A stretch of 64,000 nucleotides of DNA from Microbulbifer rhizosphaerae. Its GTDB lineage: Bacteria; Pseudomonadota; Gammaproteobacteria; Pseudomonadales; Cellvibrionaceae. The stretch covers positions 1 to 64,000 of the forward strand of contig NZ_JACHWZ010000017.1 in NCBI RefSeq assembly GCF_014191725.1. Direction: 5' to 3'. Position 1 is the first letter of the stretch, and each line of letters opens with the position of its first letter. The notes under the pieces are model-generated. The model had not been told where the DNA came from and ran no database searches. It saw nothing but the letters and a program-made list of their open reading frames with translations. Positions 43,916 through 51,874 of this stretch are shown here, piece by piece. A program made the translations under genes and the position numbers.

Positions 43916-46108
43916 TCATCGAGCCGGTTCGCCCATCACGATACCGCGGCCATCGGTGGCTACATATACCCGGCCGAAGTGGCGCGGATCTCCGGCGATG
44001 GTCCGGAAGCGACGACCGTATTCATGCCGTTCGCCGTTGATCCGCAGCCAGTGGCGGCCGCTGTCGTCGGAGCGCCAGATAGCGCGCAGCCCATCGCGAC
44101 TGCCGATGGCGAACAGCGCCGGTGCGTTTTTCCCCGGCGCGGGTCTGCCAAAATCCATCAGTTCCACGGTGATTCCGCTTTTCACAATTTTGAAATTACG
44201 GCCGCCATCGGTGGAGTGGTAGAGTCCCCTCTGCGATACCAGCCACAAGGTTCCTTCCCGGTCCGGCGCGGCCAGCAGAGGCCACGCCTGTTCGCGATTG
44301 GTGGGTTCGTCCATGCGGATACCTTCGGGTAGACCGCGGGTGTTCTGCGGGTTGAACGTGGCTCCGCCGTCCCGGCTGACGAAAATTTCGCTGTTGGCAA
44401 AATCCAGTGCATAGAAAACTTTGGCGTTGACCCGGTCGGCCACGGGTCGCGCTTGCAACGGCAGGCCCTCCACAGGCGTCCAGTGGCGGCCGCGATCGCG
44501 GCTGACCTGCGGTACTGGGGCCATAAACATAAAGGTGCTGCCGTCGGCGGAGACGGTGATGGCGTTGTCGCCGGTCTGGTCGTAGCGCTTTGTGGTGTCG
44601 CCGAATTTCAAGGGTGGTACCGTCAACGGTTTCCAGTTTTTCCCGTAGTCCTCCGACCATGCCAGGGTGGGCACCGGCGTCGTCCCCGGTCCTTTGGGGG
44701 CCCGGTGTGGCGGCGTGCCGCTGCGTACCAGGATATTGGGTGCCTGCGCGGCGTAGTGGATGGTGTTGGTATTGGCGAACAGGGGATCGGTAAGCATCCG
44801 CTGCGGGGAGCGGTCGAAATCCTCGTGTACGAAACCGCTGATATCGCCGAAACCGCTCAGCAGTTCCGGACCCGCGGGCAAGCTGGTCAGGGTGATTACC
44901 GCGGTCTGTTCGACACCGGCTACCCAGGGGCGCCAGAGCAGTTTGTCTGCGGCTGCATTTTGCGTGCGGTAGACCGTGGCGCCGGTGGTGTATACGATTT
45001 CCCGCTCATCGAACGGGTTGATGGCGAGACCGGCGATCCACCAGCCGAAGTCGGAATCCTCGTTACCCCAGTACAAGTAGGGCGTGTTACTGACATCCCG
45101 CGTGCTGTGGGATTCCAGTTCCCGCCAGTGGCGGCCGCCGTCATGGGAGAGATAGATGGTGTCCCGAGGGCGCCAGCGGTTGATGGTGGAGACGGCGACG
45201 ATGTCCGGATCTTGCCGGCTGGTGCTGATGCCCATAAAACCGCCCTCGGCCCTTTTGGGGAGCGGCGTGATGTCGGTCCAGCGGCCGTAGCGAATATCCA
45301 GTTTGTAGACGGCGCCCGCTTTGATACCGTTCGGGCCGATATTGTCGCTGTAGGCGATATACAGATTGTTTCCACCAACAGCTGCTTTTACCGGCAGCAG
45401 CGCGGGGCCGCCGGAAATTTTCTGCCAGCTTTTGCCGTCGTCATCCGAGCGGTAGAGCCCCGCACTCTGCCTGTCGGCCACCCCGGCAAAAACGCTTTCT
45501 CCTGCGAAGACCACAAAGCTGATACCGGCATTGGTGGTCCGGCGCTCTTCGGGTAAGCCCAGGCCTGGGTGGGGAAAGCTTTTCACTTTGTGCCAGCTGG
45601 CGCCGCGATCGCGGCTGTGCCACAGGCCATCGTGGCGCGAACCGAAATACAGGCTATCGGTATTGTCAGGATCTATCGCCAGTCGCTCCCCCAGGCCTCG
45701 GCCATCCTCGTTGCCGCCCATGCGGAAGGGTACCGGAACAATTTCCCAGTGCTCGCCGCGGTCGAAAGAGCGCAGCATGGCCGCCGGGTTTCTCTTGTAC
45801 ATACCCGCGGCCACATGCACCACTTCCGGGTCTTTCGGGTCCGCGGCGATGCTCTCGATACCGAAATAGCTGGATTCCGCCATCTGGTCCTGCAGCGGTA
45901 TCCAGCGCTGCAGCTTCTTGTTCCAGCGATAGGCGCCGCCCATATCGGTGCGCAGGTAGGCGAGGCCCTCTTCCGCCGGGCTGAAAATAATATTGGGCGC
46001 AAAGCCGCCGGCGCCGACGGTGATATTGCGCCATTGATAGCCATCCCCGGCGATGGCGCCGTTAGCGGAGATGATCAGAAGAATTGAAGCTAATAATCTC
46101 TTAAACAT
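43916..46108 (-). CDS. GH74 xyloglucanase, single-domain
   Basis: A second GH74 enzyme (730 residues) with a signal peptide (LLASILLIISANGAIA) but no linker or CBM. The family N-terminus VGAGGFAPNIIFSPAEEGLAYLRTDMGGAYRW and several Asp-box repeats (FDRGEHWEIV, SRDRGASWHKV, SHDGGRHWREL, SRDGGATFNP) are clear. Without a CBM it may act on soluble or periplasmic oligosaccharides, complementing the CBM2-bearing enzyme. It is preceded by the halogenase relic and followed by the symporter on the same strand. Confidence 0.92.
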   Translation of the reverse strand: MFKRLLASILLIISANGAIAGDGYQWRNITVGAGGFAPNIIFSPAEEGLAYLRTDMGGAYRWNKKLQRWIPLQDQMAESSYFGIESIAADPKDPEVVHVAAGMYKRNPAAMLRSFDRGEHWEIVPVPFRMGGNEDGRGLGERLAIDPDNTDSLYFGSRHDGLWHSRDRGASWHKVKSFPHPGLGLPEERRTTNAGISFVVFAGESVFAGVADRQSAGLYRSDDDGKSWQKISGGPALLPVKAAVGGNNLYIAYSDNIGPNGIKAGAVYKLDIRYGRWTDITPLPKRAEGGFMGISTSRQDPDIVAVSTINRWRPRDTIYLSHDGGRHWRELESHSTRDVSNTPYLYWGNEDSDFGWWIAGLAINPFDEREIVYTTGATVYRTQNAAADKLLWRPWVAGVEQTAVITLTSLPAGPELLSGFGDISGFVHEDFDRSPQRMLTDPLFANTNTIHYAAQAPNILVRSGTPPHRAPKGPGTTPVPTLAWSEDYGKNWKPLTVPPLKFGDTTKRYDQTGDNAITVSADGSTFMFMAPVPQVSRDRGRHWTPVEGLPLQARPVADRVNAKVFYALDFANSEIFVSRDGGATFNPQNTRGLPEGIRMDEPTNREQAWPLLAAPDREGTLWLVSQRGLYHSTDGGRNFKIVKSGITVELMDFGRPAPGKNAPALFAIGSRDGLRAIWRSDDSGRHWLRINGERHEYGRRFRTIAGDPRHFGRVYVATDGRGIVMGEPAR

Positions 46109-46145
46109 TTCTCAGCCGTCATTTCCTTTACAGGAGCGCCCCCCT

Positions 46146-46238
46146 GGGACCGCGGAGCTCCAGCTCCGCATGCGGGCCGCGGCCCGCCCATCAGGCGCCG
46201 GCTGCGCCGGCGTTGCGGAGCTGGAGCTCCGCGGTCCC
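46146..46238. repeat. GGGACCGCGGAGCT palindromic repeat, left of halogenase relic
   Basis: Perfect 25-base arms (46146-46170 and 46214-46238), starting GGGACCGCGGAGCTCCAGCT, surround a loop containing GCGGGCCGCGGCCCGC. The right arm ends 3 bases from the end of the halogenase relic. A second member lies on the other side at 46941-47055. Confidence 0.88.
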
Positions 46239-46241
46239 GGG

Positions 46242-46880
46242 TCAGTCCGTGGCTAGTTGCGCGAGAAACTCCTCGTGGCGCGGTGCGTGCTCGCTGCCCA
46301 AGGCTACGGCGCGGCGCATTTTTTCCAAAAGCTGTGCAAGCTGCTCTGTATCCAGTTGGTCCACATCCGACAGGTATCGCCGGGGACGAAAGTGCAAACC
46401 GTTGTAGATGGCGAGCCAGCTCGCTTCGCTGAACGACTCCTGTTCGTAGACGAGCAGTCGACCATCTTCGCTCATGGCTGCGGAAAGGCAGTAGTCTTCC
46501 AGTGGTGCCGCGCGGCCCAACTTGTGCAGTTTCAGCCAACAGGGGAAGAAGGGCAGCTTGCCAACAGGTGCGCCGAAATCGGCAAAGGGGTGGAAGAAGC
46601 TCTCCCCTGGTTTGTACCAATCGGCAAATTCAATGCCCAGTTTGAAGGTGGCCCCAGTGGCGGCGATGAAGTCGCTCTCCTTGATACCCAGATATTGGTT
46701 CAGGCGGATTACGCCGGGCACCGTCGCTTCGCCCACACCCACGGTGCCGATCTGCTCGGATTCCACCAGCTGTATGCGCAACGGGTGTTCGCGGTAGTGG
46801 TGCACCAGCACGGCGGCAGCCATCCATCCGGCGGTGCCGCCGCCGACGATGGTGATGTTTTGAATAGCTGTATTCGCCAC
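46242..46880 (-). pseudogene. Internally deleted tryptophan-halogenase-like gene
   Basis: The first 150 or so codons encode a normal halogenase N-terminus: VGGGTAGWMAAAVL, TVGVGEATVPG and the catalytic-type Lys in TFKLGIEFADW. The frame then runs straight into what looks like the extreme C-terminus of the family (FSEASWLAIYNGLHFRP ... HAPRHEEFLAQ). Full members have about 500 residues; this has 212 and lacks the WxWxIP motif, so about 290 residues have been removed in frame. It cannot be a working halogenase. It resembles the complete gene at 14.7 kb, and it lies in the other receptor-containing locus. Both flanks carry the same palindromic repeat. Confidence 0.85.
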
Positions 46881-46940
46881 GAATTGTTGCCTGTTTCGTG
46901 ATGGGGCGTAGGATACGCCTTGTTTGATGGGCGCATTCCC

Positions 46941-47055
46941 GGGACCGCGGAGCTCCGGCTCCGCATACGTCGGCGCAGCCGGCGCGTCTTTGGCGGGCCT
47001 TCAGCCCGCAAGCGGAGCTGGAGCCTTCAGCGCTCCTGAATAGCTCCGCGGTCCC
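46941..47055. repeat. GGGACCGCGGAGCT palindromic repeat, right of halogenase relic
   Basis: The outer arms GGGACCGCGGAGCT (46941-46954) and AGCTCCGCGGTCCC (47042-47055) pair perfectly, and the interior has GCGGGCCTTCAGCCCGC. It is a more diverged member of the family found at 46146-46238. Confidence 0.82.
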
Positions 47056-47061
47056 AGGGAA

Positions 47062-49974
47062 TTACGCCGATTTTTTCAGGACCAGTTTTTCTCCGTTGTA
47101 TTCCACTGCCTCCGCCGGCTCGGCGTCGAAGTCCGTCGCGCTCTGGCCTTCGGTGATCCAGCGGACTTTGATCTGCCGCTTTTCGGCCATGCCCTCGAAG
47201 CTGCCGATGCGTTCGCCGATGGTCAGGGTGCCAGTGGCGTCGTCGTAGCTGAGAGGGATGCGGGACCACTGGCCGTTTTCATAGCCATAGCTGAGGCCGT
47301 CGTCCTCGTAGATCTCGAAGCTGCCGTCCGCGCCGGCATACACGTTGATGGTGAGCGGTGCATTCAGGCTTTCGCCGGTATGTTGGATCGCAGGGCCGGT
47401 GGGAAGGATGGAACCCGCTTTCACGAACAGCGGCATACGCGCATAAGGAGCCTCGGCGTCGATGCTCTGGCCACCGCGGTATTTTTTACCGCTGTAGAAG
47501 TCGTACCAGTCGCTGCTCGCGGGCAGGTAGACATCTCGGCTGCGCGCGCCGTATTCATAGATGGGGTTCACCAGCAGTGAGGGCCCGAACATGTACTGGG
47601 TGTTGATATCGCGCACCTTGGGGTCTCCGCCGAAATCCATCGGCAGACCGCGCATCATGGTGCCGTCCTTGTGGTGGGCATCACCGGCCAGGGTGTAGAT
47701 GTAGGGCATCAGGCGATAACGCAGTTGGGTGTACCAGACCATGCTCTCGTAGGTCTCGCTGCCCTCATCGGCGACATTGTAAATTTCCCGGTAGGGATTC
47801 TGGCCGTGGGCACGGAACAGCGGGGTGAAGGCGCCGAACTGGAACCAGCGCAGGTTGATTTCCTGCCACTCCTGTTGCTGTGCCGGGTCCATCTGCGAAT
47901 AGTGGCCCACGGTCACGTCGCCGTTGTAGCGGTAGCGGTCCTCCGGCGTGAAGCCGCCGATATCGAAGGTCCAGTAGGGCATGCCCGCCATGCCCACACC
48001 GACGCCCGCGGCGATCTGTTCCTTCAGGTTGGACCAGCGGGATACCACGTCGCCGCTCCAGATCGCCGAGCCGGTGCGCTGGATGCCGCCGAAGCCGGAA
48101 CGGGTGAGAATAAAGCTGCGTTTGTGGCCGTCGGTTTCACGCTCGCCCTTGTATACGGTCTCCGCATGGGGCAGTGCGTAGGCGTTGAAGACTTCGGCGC
48201 CGGTGCCCAGGGCGTTGGGTGAGATCAGGTCCTTGCGGTGTTCGAAGCTGAGGTTGGAGTGGATATCCGGCTCCACCGCATCCAGCCACCAGGCGTCGAA
48301 ACCGAGGGTGTTGAGTTTGTCCCTGATCTGGCCCCAGTAGATTTCCCGGCACTCGGGGTTGTAGGCATCGTAGAAGCTGTTCAGGTAGCCGGAGCCGATC
48401 CAGTCGAGGTTTTCTTCCTCGATGTTCTTGTTGAACATGCAGCCCTTGGCATTGAGCGTCTTGTAGTGCTCGGTGGTGGGGTAGAACTTGGGCCATACGG
48501 AAATCATGATATTGGCGTTCAGCTCGTGTACCCGGTCCACCATGGCCTTGGGTTCGGGGAAGTGTTCGCTGTCGAAGTCGTGGCTGCCCCAGGCGTCCTG
48601 CGGCCAGTAGGACCAGTCGAGTACGATATTGTCGATGGGGATTTTGCGCTTGCGATATTCCTCCAGCGCGCCCAGCAGTTCATCCTGGGATTTGTAGCGC
48701 TCGCGGCTCTGCCAGAAACCGAAGGCCCATTTCGGCAGCATGGTGGCCTTGCCGGTGAGTTCGCGATAGCCGGAGATCACGTCGTCCTTGCTGTCGCCGG
48801 CGACAAAGTAGTAATCCACCGCCTTGCCGGTATCGGAGGCGAATGAAAGCCGCTGCTTTTCCGCCGCCGGCAGGGGAGCGTGCTGCAGCAGGCGGAAGTA
48901 GCCGCCCTGGGGGGTCCAGTCCAGGCTCAACGGATATTTTTTGTTTGCCTGCAGGTCCACTTCGGCATTGTGGTACCAGGGATTCCAGTTCATCCGCCAG
49001 CGGTCCAGCAGCAGTTCGCCGTTCAGGGACAGTTTGGCGTAGCCGCTGGAGTACATTTTGAATTCGTGCTCGCCGCTGGTTTTCGGTGAAATGCTGCCCT
49101 CCCACTCTATGCGCAGGTTTTTTGCATCCTGCACTTCTTCCGGGAGGGGGATTTCGCGCACGCTGGCGTGGGACAGGAACTGGTAGTCGAGGTCCGCTAC
49201 CGCCCGCTCCACTTTCAGCTCATCGCCGTCGTAGTAGCGCGCAGTGAGCCCGCCCTTGTTGCCCTCTGCATCGTAGAGTTCAAAGGCGGCGGACAGCGGC
49301 TGCGGCGGTTGCGGGTCGCCCAGGCGGGTAATACCGTTGTTGTTCCACAGCAGGCCGTAATTGCGGCTGGAAACCAGGTAGGGAATGGTGATTTCCAGGT
49401 TGTAGGTGGTCAGCTCGATATTTTTACCGGCGTAGTCCACGCGACCGTCCTGCTGCTGTCCCAGGCCGTAGAAGGCTTCATCGGGCAGCGGTTGGAACTG
49501 CTGGCGAATTCCATAGGAATCCGCATCCACCGGGCCGGGATCGTTCTGCACCGGGGCCAGGCTGCGCTCCGCTTCGGCGAGCAGCACTTCGCCCTGTGCG
49601 TCTTTGAACTGTACCGCGCCATTCGCCAGGGAAACCTCCGCGGAAATTTCTTCCGTCTTGATCACCAGGTGGCCGTTACTCTGCGCTACGGAGAACTCCG
49701 TTTTCTGGGGTTCGGCGATCACCATCAGGTTGTCGGGCAGGTTGGCGAAACTCGTCTGCGGTGTAGCGGTTACGCGGATGATGTCGTTATCGATTACCTG
49801 CAGGCGCACCCGCTTGAATTCGCCGTCCGCCAGCTCGACCACTGCGCCATCGGCAGTCTGCTGCCAGTTTTTCGCGGTGCTTTCTGGCTCCTTGGGCGTG
49901 CCGTCGCAGGCGTAGAGCCAGGGGAACAGAGCGAGGGCCAAGAGCGGCCGTATGCTCATTTTGGGTTTTTGCAT
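47062..49974 (-). CDS. xyl31A: GH31 alpha-xylosidase with PA14 insert, lipoprotein
   Basis: Removes alpha-1,6-xylose from the non-reducing end of xyloglucan oligosaccharides. The 970-residue protein has a lipobox (WLYAC, Cys near 23). An N-terminal beta-sandwich is interrupted by a PA14 domain at about 238-380 (ARYYDGDEL, WEGSISPKTSGEHEFKMYSSGYAKLSLNG), followed by the GH31 barrel with nucleophile Asp near 565 in WWLDAVEPD and acid/base Asp near 642 in SGDVVSRW. This PA14-containing layout is that of Cellvibrio japonicus Xyl31A. It lies next to GH35, a TonB-dependent receptor and GH95, the same order as the C. japonicus xyloglucan locus. Confidence 0.93.
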   Translation of the reverse strand: MQKPKMSIRPLLALALFPWLYACDGTPKEPESTAKNWQQTADGAVVELADGEFKRVRLQVIDNDIIRVTATPQTSFANLPDNLMVIAEPQKTEFSVAQSNGHLVIKTEEISAEVSLANGAVQFKDAQGEVLLAEAERSLAPVQNDPGPVDADSYGIRQQFQPLPDEAFYGLGQQQDGRVDYAGKNIELTTYNLEITIPYLVSSRNYGLLWNNNGITRLGDPQPPQPLSAAFELYDAEGNKGGLTARYYDGDELKVERAVADLDYQFLSHASVREIPLPEEVQDAKNLRIEWEGSISPKTSGEHEFKMYSSGYAKLSLNGELLLDRWRMNWNPWYHNAEVDLQANKKYPLSLDWTPQGGYFRLLQHAPLPAAEKQRLSFASDTGKAVDYYFVAGDSKDDVISGYRELTGKATMLPKWAFGFWQSRERYKSQDELLGALEEYRKRKIPIDNIVLDWSYWPQDAWGSHDFDSEHFPEPKAMVDRVHELNANIMISVWPKFYPTTEHYKTLNAKGCMFNKNIEEENLDWIGSGYLNSFYDAYNPECREIYWGQIRDKLNTLGFDAWWLDAVEPDIHSNLSFEHRKDLISPNALGTGAEVFNAYALPHAETVYKGERETDGHKRSFILTRSGFGGIQRTGSAIWSGDVVSRWSNLKEQIAAGVGVGMAGMPYWTFDIGGFTPEDRYRYNGDVTVGHYSQMDPAQQQEWQEINLRWFQFGAFTPLFRAHGQNPYREIYNVADEGSETYESMVWYTQLRYRLMPYIYTLAGDAHHKDGTMMRGLPMDFGGDPKVRDINTQYMFGPSLLVNPIYEYGARSRDVYLPASSDWYDFYSGKKYRGGQSIDAEAPYARMPLFVKAGSILPTGPAIQHTGESLNAPLTINVYAGADGSFEIYEDDGLSYGYENGQWSRIPLSYDDATGTLTIGERIGSFEGMAEKRQIKVRWITEGQSATDFDAEPAEAVEYNGEKLVLKKSA

Positions 49975-50062
49975 GGTTCTCTCCGAATCTAATTTTAAGT
50001 TGTTATCGAATCTGTTCTATCACGTAATTTTTGTATGGGGTATCCCTTGTAGGAGCCGCACA

Positions 50063-51739
50063 TCAATTTGTTTTATAAGTCGCCAGCTTGACCTTCAGCA
50101 CATGAGGTTCATTGGTGAAATTGAGTCCCCAGTCGGTCTGGTCACCGTTCCAGAGCCGCTCGAAAACCCATTTGCCATTTTCGAAATGGCCTTCCTCCAC
50201 TCGCGCCATCGTAAACTGCTCGCCGTCGAGTTCCCGCGAGGGGGAGAAACTCACCCGCGCGCGGAAGGCGGTCACCAGGTATTCGTTCTCGCCCAGCTCC
50301 GCGATCACGGCGCCGCCGGAAGAGGGGGTATTGCCTTTGGGCGGGTCTATCCAGAACATGGGACGGCCGTAGGTGACCTCGGCTGTCCAGTCTCCCAGGT
50401 CCAGGCGCTGGGTGTAGGCCTCGCCGTTGTTGTCCCCGTCTTCACCTTCGGTGGTCTGGGCATTCCACAGCTTTTTGTCTTTGTAGGTGTCCACCGGCTC
50501 CGATACACCCCAGGTGCGCTGCCGGAAGCTGATATCGGCCCACTCCCGCGCCATGGGCGCGAAGAGTCCGTATAGCTCGGAGAAATGACCGATGGTCTCG
50601 TCGTCCATTTTCTCCGCGCCCAGGGGGTAGTTGGTGTAGTCGGTGTAGTCCATGCCGAAGGGCGCAAAGCCGAGCGCGCCGTGGCCCAAGGCGGTGAAGA
50701 AGTAGCGGGCGTAGGGTTGGTCGTTGCCGATCTCGGCGATATACAGCGGGTTGTCCGCGCGGCTGTACAGGTCCATCACCCGGGCCACGGTTTTGTGGTC
50801 GCGGAAATAGATATCCGGGGAGATCATGTCGATATTGGGAGCCGCGGACTTCCAGATATGCAGCACATTATCGGTTGCGCCGCCACTGGAGTAGCTCCCC
50901 GGCTTGCCCGGTTTGAACGGATTGCGCAGGGCCACGTTCACGTACATGGGCAGGGGATAGGCCGCCTTACCGGCCTCGGTGATTTCGTCCACATAGCGGG
51001 CGATATGCCAGGCGTGGAAGAATTCGTCCGCATCCCGGCCGAACACAGACCGCCAGTCACCGGCTTCCCTGTTCACGTCGGCGAGCAGTTTTTTCGGTAC
51101 CTGCTTCTGAAATTCTGCCTCCGCGGTTGGGGAATAGTCCCGTGCGGAGCCGTAGGTGCCCACTTCATTTTCCACCTGCACCATGATCACCGTACGCTGC
51201 CAGTCGATTTTCTTCAGGTGCTGCATCAGGGCAACGAAGGCTTTCTTGTCCGCCTCCAGGGTTTCCCGGAAATGCGGCGACAGGGAATTCAGGACTTTGC
51301 CGTCTTCGGTAATCACCCTTGGGAAGCGCTCGTTGTTCAGCTTGACCCATTCGGGGGCATAGTGCGGGGCATTGTTCTTCCAGGTGGCGAACCAGAGCAG
51401 CACCAGCCGCACATCCCTTTCCCGGGCCTGGTTTACCAGCGTGTCCACGAAGGAAAAGTCGAATTCGCCCTCTTCGGGCTCCACCTGTTCCCAGGCCACG
51501 GGGATGACCAGGGTATTGGCCTTCATTTTTTCCACCACCGGCCAGACGTCGGGCAGTGCCGCGGCGTAGTTGGCGGAGTTGTTGGTCTGGGCGCCGAGGA
51601 TCAGGTAGGGGGCGTCGTCGACCATCAGGGCATAGCGGTCGTTGTTTTCGACCAGTTGGGGAACGGAATTTTCGTTTTGCTCTGAAGTCGTGCAGGCACT
51701 TGTCAGTAGCACGACCAGAATTGCTAGAAACCTAGACAT
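50063..51739 (-). CDS. bgl35A: GH35 beta-galactosidase, lipoprotein
   Basis: Removes beta-1,2-galactose from xyloglucan side chains. The 558-residue protein begins with a lipoprotein-like signal (LLTSAC, Cys near 16). GH35 catalytic residues are the acid/base Glu near 192 in VQVENEVGTYG and the nucleophile Glu near 336 in YIAEIGND. LGAQTNNSANY and VIPVAWEQVEPEEGEFDF are family blocks. Length and neighbourhood match Bgl35A of C. japonicus. It is 88 bases upstream of the GH31 gene and 135 bases downstream of the receptor, after a terminator-like hairpin. Confidence 0.92.
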   Translation of the reverse strand: MSRFLAILVVLLTSACTTSEQNENSVPQLVENNDRYALMVDDAPYLILGAQTNNSANYAAALPDVWPVVEKMKANTLVIPVAWEQVEPEEGEFDFSFVDTLVNQARERDVRLVLLWFATWKNNAPHYAPEWVKLNNERFPRVITEDGKVLNSLSPHFRETLEADKKAFVALMQHLKKIDWQRTVIMVQVENEVGTYGSARDYSPTAEAEFQKQVPKKLLADVNREAGDWRSVFGRDADEFFHAWHIARYVDEITEAGKAAYPLPMYVNVALRNPFKPGKPGSYSSGGATDNVLHIWKSAAPNIDMISPDIYFRDHKTVARVMDLYSRADNPLYIAEIGNDQPYARYFFTALGHGALGFAPFGMDYTDYTNYPLGAEKMDDETIGHFSELYGLFAPMAREWADISFRQRTWGVSEPVDTYKDKKLWNAQTTEGEDGDNNGEAYTQRLDLGDWTAEVTYGRPMFWIDPPKGNTPSSGGAVIAELGENEYLVTAFRARVSFSPSRELDGEQFTMARVEEGHFENGKWVFERLWNGDQTDWGLNFTNEPHVLKVKLATYKTN

Positions 51740-51821
51740 CGGCTACTCCATTTTCCCGATGGATGGGAAAGCAAGACCAAGGTTGTCACCGTTATGTGTA
51801 TGCAGTTTTTTCTCATCGTTT

Positions 51822-51847
51822 GAAAAACAGGGGCTCTTGCGAGCCCC
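51822..51847 (-). terminator. Terminator after the XyGUL TonB-dependent receptor
   Basis: On the minus strand GGGGCTC-GCAA-GAGCCCC is followed by TGTTTTTC. It lies about 28 bases after the receptor stop and would reduce transcription of the GH35 and GH31 genes. Confidence 0.8.
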
Positions 51848-51874
51848 GTAAGCGCGGTTATTGTCTATTTTTTA

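Noticed and set aside
50047-50060. CCTTGTAGGAGCCGCAC as another REP copy
   Set aside because: Only one outer end is present and no complementary arm follows, so it is at most a fragment.
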